DNA of 64,000 nt from Bolinopsis microptera (Eukaryota > Ctenophora > Tentaculata > Lobata > Bolinopsidae): positions 16,362,945 through 16,426,944 of the forward strand of contig NC_087079.1 of the NCBI RefSeq assembly GCF_026151205.1, written 5' to 3'. Shown here in pieces: positions 26,301 to 38,300 of the stretch. Below the pieces are notes generated by a model. The model searched no databases, was not told the origin of the DNA, and saw only the letters and a list, made by a program, of their open reading frames with translations. Numbering within the stretch: position 1 is the stretch's first letter; every line of letters begins with the position of its first letter. Position numbers and translations under genes: made by a program.

Positions 26301-29300
26301 CAGGGGTAAAGATTTTAAAGTCTGGATTTTAGCTGTATTTCGGTAATTTTGGGATGGGCGTGGCCCCTGGGAGTGGCCTGAGTGGGTTGAGAGGTCGAAA
26401 CTTGATTTTTATCATGGTTTGGGACAGGTAGAACCCATTTTTAAACTAAAACATGTCCCACCTACCCCGGAACATAAAAGCACTACAGGGGTAAAGATTT
26501 TAAAGTCTGGATTTTAGCTGGATTTCTGTAATTTTGGGATAGGCGTGGCCCCTGGGAGTGGCCTGAGTGGGTTGAGAGGTCGAAACTTGATTTTTATCAT
26601 GGTTTGGGACAGGTAGAACCCATTTTTAAACTAAAACATGTCCCACCTACCCCGGAACATAAAAGCACTACAGGGGTAAAGATTTTAAAGTCTGGATTTT
26701 AGCTGGATTTCGGTAATTTTGGGATGGGCGTGGCCCCTGGGAGTGGCCTGAGTGGGTTGAGAGGTCGAAACTTGATTTTTATCATGGTTTGGGACAGGTG
26801 GAACCCATTTTTAAACTAAAACATGTCCCACCTACCCCGGAACATAAAAGCACTACAGGGGTAAAGATTTTAAAGTCTGGATTTTAGCTGGATTTCGGTC
26901 ATTTTGGGATGGGCGTGGCCCCTGAGAGTGGCCTGAGTGGGTTGAGAGGTCGAAACTTGATTTTTATGATGGTTTGGGACAGGCAGAACCCATTTTTAAA
27001 CTAAAACATGTCCCACCTACCCCGGAACATAAAAGCACTACAGGGGTAAAGATTTTAAAGTCTGGATTTTAGCTGGATTTCGGTAATTTTGGGATGGGCG
27101 TGGCCCCTGGGAGTGGCTTGAGTGGGTTGAGAGGTCGAAACTTGATTTTTATCATGGTTTGGGACAGGTAGAACCCATTTTTAAACTAAAACATGTCCAA
27201 CCTACCCCGGAACATAAAAGCACTACAGGGGTAAAGATTTTAAAGTCCGGATTTTAGCTGGATTTCGGTAATTTTGGGATGGGCGTGGCCTCTGGGAGTG
27301 GCTTGAGTGGTTCAAGAGCTTAAAACTTGGTCTTTGTTTAGTTGTTCGGGATATGTACTACTTATTTAACCATCAAAACATTTTTCAAATACTCAGCAAC
27401 ACAAATCCCCTTCTGGGCCTAGGGGTAAAGATAATTACTCTGGATTTTTAGGGATTTGTTACAGATTTCAAGCTATTTTGGATGGGCGGCCTGAATGGGT
27501 TTGGATGTGTAAATTAGATTTCTATATCTCAGTGTCTACAAAAGTATAAATACGAGCAGTTTATTGAGACTTTTGACTTCTAGCGTCGTAGATTCTACAA
27601 TGATAAATATTGTAACGTACGTTCGGCGCGCAAAATCCACTACAAAATCCACTACAAAATTCAGGGAAACGTCTTCTGGTGAACGGCGCGGCGACAAAAT
27701 CATGATTATGTGGTCCAAATTTTTGCGCGATCTAAATGCACGTACTAATTTCCCCGGGTATTTATAGATTTTAGTGGGCAAGTAGATTGAACGTTCTGCG
27801 AGAAGCTTTGATATGACAGTGGAAATACCAGCCTACGAATCAAATGTGCAGTTTTACACGCCAGGGTCCAGGGATAGTGTTTTAAATAACTTCTATAATT
27901 CTCACACGAACATTTTCAGACGGAACATTGCCACCGAATGGGACTCGCTGAGAAAACATGACGTTTGTTTCCTTCTGACTATCGATGCTTTGTCTACTTC
28001 ACCTACTTACAGCTCCAGAAAACCCTTCCTAGAACAGGTACATTTTTATTTGATATTCTAGAAGCTTCTGAATAACAGTTACTCTTAAATACTAACCCAA
28101 AACCCTTGCAACGTACGAAAACAGAGGATTTTCGGGGAAAATATGATATTTCCACCAATATACCACCAAAGATAACACAACACCACAGGTAAGGCTACGC
28201 TATCTGAGAGGGTGCGAGGTGGAGGGGTATCTGGACGAGGAGGGGAGAGTGGTAGCTGAGGGATTTGAGAAACCTGACTACAAGACGAGAATGAGGACTG
28301 TCAGACTGTATCTGGATGTCAACCAATACCAGGTATGTCTTTCAAGTGTGTTTATCTGATTTCAATTTGCGTTGACCATCAAATTCTCTACAAGAGATAT
28401 TATGCGAAAAATCTGTTACTCTGCCTGTAACTTAATCGATCTCTGTTTCCAGTTTGACATGGAAAAGACGATAAAAGGATCGGAAGATGTATACGAAACC
28501 TTCAACTTGATAATGAGACGAAAGCCCAAGGAGAACAACTTCAAGGCAGTGTTGGAAACTATCCGGGACATGATCAATACGGAATGTGTGGTTCCTGCCT
28601 GGCTTCATGACATCTTCCTGGGTTATGGGGATCCGGGGGAAGCTCACTACTCTAAGATGCCCAATAAAACTGAGTATGAAACTGGATATTGAAATTAATC
28701 ACATTATTAATTAATTAATTAATTATTAATCATGATTTGTAATGTTTCTTTAAACATTACAAATCATGATCATTTGAAATCACGACATTCGTTTATAAAC
28801 ATTCTGTATAACATATTCATACTGCAGATATGAATGTTTAACAACACTTAACTTAATATTCTTTTAAGGACGATAGATTTCAATGATACATTCTTGGACG
28901 CGGAGCACCTACTGGAGAACTTCTTAGGATCGGAGATTAAGTGTGATGCAGCTCCCGAGAAACAGATCAAACCATTCAAAATCCACTTTCCTGGTTTTTA
29001 TCTTTCAGCTTGTTGAACTAGCTAATCTTCCGATTGTAATTGCGTTCTAAAGTATTTTTATTCACACGGTTTCAAATTTTTTCCGTCTTGGAATCCTACC
29101 TCAATACAAACAACTTACTGTACCAATAAACTACTCACAAACTTCTCAATACCCAGAAAAAGGAGCCGGCCTGGAAGTGATCCCGTACACCCTACCCAAC
29201 CCCGGCCCTTACCCTTACAACAAACCCAAAGAGAACAGCGTCAGATTCACTCCTACACAAATAGAGGCCATCAAGGCCGGTTGTAATCCTGGTTTAACAA

Positions 29301-32300
29301 TGGTCGTTGGACCTCCTGGTGAGTAGTCTGATGATTTTTTATAGGAATCGTCTCAGAATCTTAATAAATTGTGCCAAACGTTGTTGAATATTTCTTTTAA
29401 ATCGCTTTGCACAAATCTGGTTTTTCTGAAGGCCATTCCTCTTCCAGGTACAGGAAAAACGGACGTAGCAGTGCAGGTGATCAACAACATTTACCACAAT
29501 TTCCCGAACCAGCGGACCCTGATAGTAACACACAGTAACCAGGCTCTTAACCAGCTCTTCCAGAAAATCATCAACTTGGACATTGACGAACGGCATCTTC
29601 TTAGGTATGTTTTAATCGTGGGTATGTTTCAATTTAAACCCAGTGAGCATGGCAACGTGCCAATGAAATTATTGTACTCATGTTCATGTTGGTGGATTTC
29701 GTGAGACTACAGTGCATTTTTATTTTAAATGATTGCAACTGAAGGTCTGGTTGTAGTCAGATATTGGCTCTCTCTTTTGCAATTGAATCAGATAATTTAT
29801 TCATTGGTAGATTGGGGAGACCTAGAATGAACTTGTTATCGGTTTTAAGAAGTAATTTAAGTAGTAGAAATTTGCAAATGGAAAACATGAATTGAACGAA
29901 ATTAGAGATATAGCTGCATGCAACAGATGTTGGGAAAATCTTTTTCAAGGGTACAGTTTACCGCATTAAGGTATTTTTAAGAATCATTTTTGTCGGTAAG
30001 ATCCTGTTTTATAATAATTTATATATATATATTTATTTATATCTTTACCCAAGTAATAATTTATTGATCACTTAATTCAAGGTTGGGTCACGGAGAAGAA
30101 GGTTTGGGGACGGACAAGGATTTCAGCAAGTATGGCAGAGTTAACTACATCCTAGCACATAGGTTAGTGGAATTGTGAACCGAGTTTATTATTTGGTTAG
30201 ATTAGGGGTGATAGTTTAATATAAAACCAGATGATAACATAGACCGTATACAGTGTATACAGTGTATACTATACACTATAGGCTTATTCAAGAACATTCG
30301 GGCACGAAGGGCAACAGTGTTGCCCGCAACACACAAATAAGTCAGTTAATTTATTACATGTAATCAAAATTTGTAACCAAATGACTTGTAAATTAATTAC
30401 ATGTAATGTTAACAAACGTTTTAACCAAATGACTTGTAAATTTAAAACGGCTAGTTTGTAATTTGTCTGACACGTGCCAGGTTGGAGTTACTGAACGAGG
30501 TGGGAAGACTCCAGAAGAGTTTGGGGGTACAAGGTGACGTGACGTACACTTGTGAAACGGCCGGGTACTTTAACCTTTATCAGGTAATTCTCCTAGTTAG
30601 TCATGTGGTGTCGTTTGCGTTCACAGGTTGTATTATACCAGTTGTATACACGACAATGGTATAATATAATACAACCTTTTTTATGGAGAATTTAATTTTC
30701 AGGCATTTTTACCGTTCAAAATCAAGTTGGTACAGTCAAATATATCCGAACGTTCACTTTTGGATATAATTGCAAAAATGAATATCGATTATAATATAAT
30801 TGAGTGAAAAACAGGTAAAGAGTAGATGGGATGAGTTCATGACAAGACTGAAGCAGAAAAGCGGAAGTGAGGAGGGAAACGAGGCTTGTGATGTCAAAGA
30901 GCTGTTTCCTTTCCATGTTTACTTTAGCAACGCTCCTCAGCCCATCTTCAAAGGCATGGAAAGTGTTACTTTACTTTACTTTACTTTACTTTACTTTACT
31001 TTACTTTACTTTACTTTACTTTACTTTACTTTACTTTACTTTACTTTACTTTACTTTACTTTACTTTACTTTACTTGACTTTACTTTACTTTACTTTACT
31101 TTACTTTACTTTACTTTACTTTACTTTACTTTACTTTACTTTACTTTACTTTACTTTACTTCACTTTACTTTACTTTACTTTACTTTACTTTACTTTACT
31201 TTACTTTACTTTACTTTACTTTACTTTACTTTACTTCACTTTACTTTACCGCTTACTTTACCGCTTACTTTACCACTCACTTTACCATTTTAATTTTGCT
31301 ATACTAAACTTGAAATAGCACATATTATAGATTATAGGACTTACAGAATCCTTATTTGAACTTTTTTGATAAACCAGGTATCATGCGAGATCAAATTATT
31401 AATTTTTCTGATTAACAGGTTCCTTATTTTCAAAATAAGGAACCTGTTTAATCAGAAAAATAAGTTATTTTGGTTTAATGTTAGAAGATTCCTTAAATTC
31501 CTTAAATTTTAGGAGATTCCTATGTAGAAGATCTGGATCAAGCAGAGGGTTGTTATAGACACATCCAAAAAATATTCGACCAACTAGAAGAGTTCAGGTA
31601 AAACTTATTTAATGTTGGGTAATGAGTTAAATTTTTTGACATTTCCGATATCGTTGGCAATTATGAAGCCCCTTCAATTATAATTGATATTAGAATCTTG
31701 TTAACTAACGTTTTCTCGTCACAAAATCTCTAAATATGTCAGGTTTCCTGGATGAGTGAGTAAATAATTATATCTAATTAACTAACAATTAATTATATCT
31801 AATTAACTAGCAATTAATTATCTCCCCGTCAGAGCGTTTGAGCTAATGAGAAGTGGTCTGGACAGAGCGAACTACCTGCTGGTCAAGGAAGCTAAAATAA
31901 TTGCTATGACCTGTACTCACGCTGCTCTCACCAGGAGGAACTTGGTTAAACTCGGATTCAGGTCAAACTTATTTCTAGGAACATCAAGTATCAACATATT
32001 TACAGTTACTAATTTAGTTTCAGGTCAGTTGTACCAGTTAATTTTTACCAAATCAGGTTTTAAAAATACACATTTAATTAAAACCATAAATTGCAGATAC
32101 GACAACATACTGATGGAGGAATCAGCTCAGATCCTGGAGATAGAAACCTTCATCCCCCTCCTACTACAAGAGCCTGAGGATGGGCACAACAGGTAAGGGG
32201 GCAGTGTGACTGGCAGACATTTGAACTGACTTTTTTTTTCTCAGATACTGTTATAACCAACATACATTGAACAGAGTAAAAATTCCGTCCATGACAGCTC

Positions 32301-35300
32301 CTTGAATACTAATTTATTCGTCCAGGTTGAAACGAGTTATCCTGATCGGGGATCATCACCAGCTGCCCCCAGTTATCAAGAACATGGCCTTTCAGAAGTA
32401 CAGCAATATGGAACAGAGCCTCTTCACTCGCTTTATTCGACTAGGTAGGTCTCCTATAGGGTATTATGGAACAGAGCCTCTTCACTCGCTTTATTCGACT
32501 AGGTAGGTCTCTTCACTCGCTTTATTAGACTAGGTAGGTCTCTTCAGAACAGAGCCTCTTCACTCGCTTTATTCGACTAGGTAAGGCCCCTTCCAGCCAT
32601 TGCCACCTGCCACCTAATTTGGCAGGTTTTACATTAAGACTGATAATCAATTTGAAGTCTTAAAATGATTCCTGCAAAATTAACCGAAAACCTGCCTATT
32701 TATCGTATTCGTGCAGAGATTTATCTCACGTAATTATTTAATCGAGTTGTTGATTTATAGAAAAGCCTGCAAAATTAACACAAAACCTGCCTCACCTTTC
32801 ACCTACTCTCGGCAGGTTTGCTCTATTTTGGCAGGTTTTCCGTTAAATATAAAGTCGAATGCTGCAGATTTAACGCAAATCCTGCGTAAGTTGAGATAAT
32901 TTGAATCAACTTGTGGCGTGATTAAACCTATATTGGCAGGGGTTTTGGATAATTTGAGTGTACAATGTGGAATACTGTAATGATCGTATAACCTTATTAC
33001 TAGGTAGGGTGTAGGACTGAGACTTGGTTTGTGCAAAGCTACAGAAGTACAGAATGCTACATGCCTACATGGCTCTATAGTTTATACTTTTATACATGCA
33101 GTCACTAGTCAGTGGCGAAACGACCGCCCGACACTCCGGCAACCCCTGCTATGCGGAAGGGGATGGGGGGGGGTGCAGCTGCGGCCTCTTAGGTACGTTT
33201 CGCCACTGCATATTATCCACTGTTACCAACACGGGGTCTATGATAAGTTTGAATATAAAAGTACAATATAAAAACCGATTATTGGAAAATAACTGTTTGC
33301 TTAACTTCAGTTCTTAGGTTGCCATTTTTAGATTAGATTGCTATGTTCTTAAGTAGTGAGGACAGCACTTTTTCAGTTGCAGTGCCTCTACCTGTTCATT
33401 GTTCACATTGTAAGATTTAGTGAATGAAGTGATTCTGAAAGAATCTTCAATTACAATTAATATAATAGTTCTAAATATGCAGTTATTTTCAGATTATGAG
33501 ATATTTGATCGGAAATTTGTCACACGTTAAAGTGACACTTAATAAGTTGGACCTTAATCGAAATTCGTATTCACGAATTGGAAATAGCTCGTACTATAAT
33601 TTATAGGTTGACCTCCCACATATGCTCTAAGTGGGAGGTCAACCTATAACTCAAATTATTGCTATTTACCAATATTAATTGATCACTGATGTGGCACTTT
33701 CAGCGGAAAATTAGTAATAGAAAGCGGACAAACCAGTTTTGGTGAAGGATGTATATTGTATATCTTATACTCTTATAGTAGTTGTACACTGTACAGCAAT
33801 GCTAAGGTAATGAGGTAATGCTGTAATGGGACTACTGCGGACCCTCTACCGGCCAAACATATTATCTCATTATTGAAGGGTGTAGACTGTAATATAGATG
33901 TAAGAACTTGCTAAATTGGGAGGTGACTGTTTTAAAATGATCAGATGCTTGCTTACTAACTTATTAAGAATGAGAGGTGATAGTGATTTACTTTATCTTG
34001 ACAGGACAGTTAAGTATTTAAGCTTAAGAAACCACGTGGAGCTAAACGGTGCAAGTGATATAATACTTGAAAATTGACCCCCCCCCCCCCCCCCCCCCCC
34101 GACAATTGACCAAACAAATATATTTATTATACTAACCCTAACAGTAACCCGATTGGGCGACATCTGTCCGACAGCGACATCTGTCCGACAGCCGAATTGG
34201 GGATTTCGGACAGATTTCGCTGTCGGACAGGAGTCGTTTTTGGCGACATCTGTCCGAATTTCGGATCATATTGTAATTTCGGTTCACATTCGTATTTCAC
34301 AAACTCACGGGTAATTTCGTGACGTTGCTCCCATTGTTCGAATGCTGATTTGATCCATTGAGATCTGATCCATCGATACGTGATTGACTATTTAAGGACA
34401 GGATTGTGCTAGCCGTACACTAACAAGCTGTCGATCACATCACAGGACACAGCCTACATGAGTACATATAGGATAGCAGCCGTATGGAGATCAGTTATCG
34501 CAATCCACAATGGCAACCAATCTTCAGTAAACAGACCCAGATCTGCAGCAAACAGACCCGAGAGATCTGGAAACGCTATCCATTCCTGCAAACTAAATCC
34601 TCTCTACCGACAACAGTCCAATGATGCTCTGGGACTCTGGATGGGACGAACAGACTCGTCGATCATTCCTTTGGGGGACTCCTAAGAACGCAGATCATAT
34701 GGTGGACGCGGAGCATTGCGTAGTCAACGCCCAACGGTACCTTCAAATCCGCACCTAATCTCTTCCATCAGCTCTTCACAGTCCACGGACTCTTCCCTGA
34801 CGGCTGGCACCTCCCCCTCTTCTAAGGACTCATTCCTGGAAAATCGACGACCCTCTACCGCAACATGTTCGAGGAGATAGACACCTGGCCTTCTGAGGCC
34901 TTGGGGCTACCTACCACAATACATTCTCATGGACTACGAGCTCGCCATTCACAACGCAGTTGCTTCATGCCTGCCTGCCTAGGTCGAAAATAAACTAGTA
35001 GTACACTATGGCTCAGATCATATCTCAAATTGGCAATGTTACGTATTCAATTTAACAGTTCAGATCACGTCTCTAATTGGAAATGTGTTGTATTGAAATC
35101 AGATCACAATTTCGGACAAATGTCGTTTTTTCTGGTACCCTGAGTCGGACAGATGTCGCTGTCGGACAGATGTCGCTGACAGGAGTCGTGTTACCCAGTA
35201 ACCCTAACCCTGACCCTGACCCTAACCCTAACCCTGACCCTGACCCTGACCCTGACCCTGACCCTGACCCTGACCCTGACCCTGACCCTGACCCTGACCC

Positions 35301-38300
35301 TGACCCTAACCCTGACCCTAACCCTGACCCTAACCCTGACCCTGACCCTAACCCTGACCCTAACCCTTACCCTAACCCTGAATTGACCCCAGTGTAATTA
35401 CATGGGGGGTCAATTGTCGGGGGTAGATTGCATCAGGGGGTCATTAGTCGGAGGGGGGGGGGGGGGGGAGGGGGTCAATTGTTGCGGTACCGTACTATAT
35501 AAGTATATAGCGTACTATACCTCTCATTTGGAGATTCAGTGCCATGGTTGTCAGCTTTTTATCAACTCCGGCCAATTTCTTGACTGCGCTAATCAACTCG
35601 GTTTTATTTAGTTTTGGTGCCAAATAAGCAAAATTCCAAATAACTTAAGAACTTAAAAGAAAGATAAAAGAAACCTGCCAATTTATAAATTTAACGCTGC
35701 CATAATAAGATTATAGCATTATAATCTATTTGGCATGGATTGATAATTTTATAACAAATCCTGCAAAGTTAATGGAAAACCTGCCGATTTAACTTTATCA
35801 CTGCCGTAATCTATCCGGCAAGGATTGATAATTTTATAAAAAATCCTGCCAAGTTAATGGAAAACCTGCCGATTTAACTTTATCACTGCCGTAATCCATC
35901 CGGAAAGGATTAATAATTTTATAGCAAATCCTGCCAAGTTAATAGAAAACCTGCCAAATAACAAATACCTGCGCTGTTGATGCAGGATCACTAGTTAATT
36001 AGGCAGGTTTTGACATAAAAAATTAAGAGAAAACCTGCGGATTTAGTGTAATATACTGCTGATCTGGACAGGGTAAATTAGATTACTAGGCAGGAGTGGT
36101 AATTTCGCAGTCTTCGCTATTAACTGGGCAGGTTTTAGGTTAAATTCGCAGTGGCAATGGCTGGAAGGGGCCTTAGGTAGGTCTCCTCAGAACAGAGCCT
36201 CTTCACTCGCTTTATTCGACTAGGTAGGTCTCCTATAGGGTATTATACTGAGATTAACAATATGGAACAGAGCCTCTTCACTCGCTTTATTCGACTAGGT
36301 AGGTCTCCTATAGGGTATTATACTGAGATTAACAATATGGAACAGAGCCTCTTCACTCGCTTTATTCGACTAGGTAGGTCTCTTCACCCGCTTTATTCGA
36401 CTAGGTAGGTCTCCTATAGGGTATTATACAGAGCCTCTTCACTCGCTTTATTAGACTAGGTAGGTCTCCTATAGGGTAATATGGAACAGAGCCTCTTCAC
36501 CCGCTTTATTCGACTAGGTAGGTCTCCTATAGGGTATTATACAGAGCCTCTTCACTCGCTTTATTAGACTAGGTAGGTCTCCTATAGGGTAATATGGAAC
36601 AGAGCCTCTTCACTCGCTTTATTCGACTAGGTAGGTCTCCAATATTAGGGTATTATACAGAGCCTCTTCACTCGCTTTATTCGACTAGGTAGGTCTCCTA
36701 TAGGGTAATATGGAACAGAGCCTCTTCACTCGCTTTATTCGACTAGGTAGGTCTCTTCACCCGCTTTATTCGACTAGGTAGGTCTCCTATAGGGTATTAT
36801 ACAGAGCCTCTTCACTCGCTTTATTAGACTAGGTAGGTCTCCTATAGGGTAATATGGAACAGAGCCTCTTCACCCGCTTTATTCGACTAGGTAGGTCTCC
36901 TATAGGGTATTATACAGAGCCTCTTCACCCGCTTTATTCGACTAGGTAGGTCTCCTATAGGGTAATATGGAACAGAGCCTCTTCACCCGCTTTATTCGAC
37001 TAGGTAGGTCTCCTATAGGGTATTATACAGAGCCTCTTCACTCGCTTTATTAGACTAGGTAGGTCTCCTATAGGGTATTATACAGAGCCTCTTCACTCGC
37101 TTTATTCGACTAGGTAGGTCTCCTATAGGGTAATATGGAACAGAGCCTCTTCACCCGCTTTATTCGACTAGGTAGGTCTCCTATAGGGTATTATACAGAG
37201 CCTCTTCACTCGCTTTATTAGACTAGGTAGGTCTCCTATAGGGTATTATACAGAGCCTCTTCACTCGCTTTATTCGACTAGGTAGGTCTCCTACAGAGCC
37301 TCTTCACTCGCTTTATTCGACTAGGTAGGTCTCCTATAGGGTACTATACTGAGTTTAATTGAATATAATATATCCCATAGTAAACGTGACAGTAGTAGGA
37401 TTAATTTGTTATTATACAGGGTGGCCCATAAAACACTACCCATCCTTATCTCTTAAAATTGTTACAGGTCGCTGTAGATAAGGATGGGTAGTGTTTTATG
37501 GGCCACCCTGTAAAACAACATCTCTTTGGTTAAACAGTTAAACGTGCTATTTGTTTGTTTCATGTCGTGTTGACCACAAGCCGAGCGTGTTTAAAGTAAA
37601 ACAACCCTCTCCAGGAGTACCAGCAATAGAGCTAGACAAACAAGGAAGATCCCGGGCCTCACTAGCTAACCTGTACAACTGGCGCTACAAGAAACTTGGC
37701 AACTTGCCGCATGTTCTCAACAGTTCCGAGTACCTTACCAGCAATCCCGGTCTCTCTTTCGACTATCAGGTCAGTCTGAGTGCATCTTTATGTTTGGAGA
37801 TTGTATAACGTTTGTTACATTTCGTCATTCTTAGATTACGTGTTCAAACGTTAACCCATAAAAGCCCATTTTAGCAGTTTAGGTGTAGTAAGACACTTAG
37901 TGGATTTTAAAGAATTTGTAAATTCAACTTGTGACACATTTTAAAAGGTGAACAACTGACTCCTCACCTCAGCTTATAAACGTTGAAGATTTCAACGGTG
38001 TCGGAGAGTCAGAACCAAACCCTTACTTCTATCAGAACCTTGGTGAAGCTGAATATGTTGTTGCTGTCTACATGTACATGCGACTCTTAGGTAGGCAACT
38101 TTAACAATTGTTCACTAGTATAGTAGTTTAAATTTTAAAGATTTAACTAATTGTCCCATAACATTAAACAGTTTTCCACTACACAACATCCCGGTGTACT
38201 ACACGTACTTCACATTGGACTTCATGTACTGTCCCTAATCCCGACATCCATTTTCACAGGTTACAAGAGCGAGGAGATCACTATACTGATTTAGCTTCTA

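Larger units (their letters stand above)
34070..35475. mobile_element. Nested element bounded by C/G runs and TCAATTGTCG
   Basis: Left: TTGACC plus a C run then CGACAATTGACC (34070-34110). Right: GGGGGGTCAATTGTCGGGGG and a G run (35403-35475). The ends are inverted to each other and enclose telomere-like repeats and a MULE remnant. Confidence 0.6.
32584..36173. mobile_element. 3.6-kb composite DNA transposon inside the minisatellite
   Basis: Termini AGGCCCCTTCCAGCCATTGC and the exact complement at 36173 are flanked by TAGGTA on both sides (32578-32583, 36174-36179; AGGT is an alternative reading). Subterminal regions are full of AACCTGCC / GGCAGGTTT motifs on both sides. No transposase of its own is visible; later insertions fill the centre. 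Confidence 0.85.

Noticed and set aside
27813-27919. Upstream extension of AQR exon 14 with its own ATG
   Set aside because: The stretch before the TTTTCAG acceptor has no AQR similarity, while joining exon 13 to 27920 restores the family sequence in phase.
30867-31307. Long frames of repeated Tyr-Phe-Thr-Leu-Leu
   Set aside because: They are translations of the (TTTAC)n microsatellite; no pentamer frame has a stop, so length means nothing.
35077-35397. Pro-Asp/Asn repeat protein
   Set aside because: It is a translation of the CCCTGA/CCCTAA hexamer tract.
36174-37345. CRISPR-like array
   Set aside because: The repeats are direct copies of an exon/intron boundary with no unique spacers, in an animal gene.
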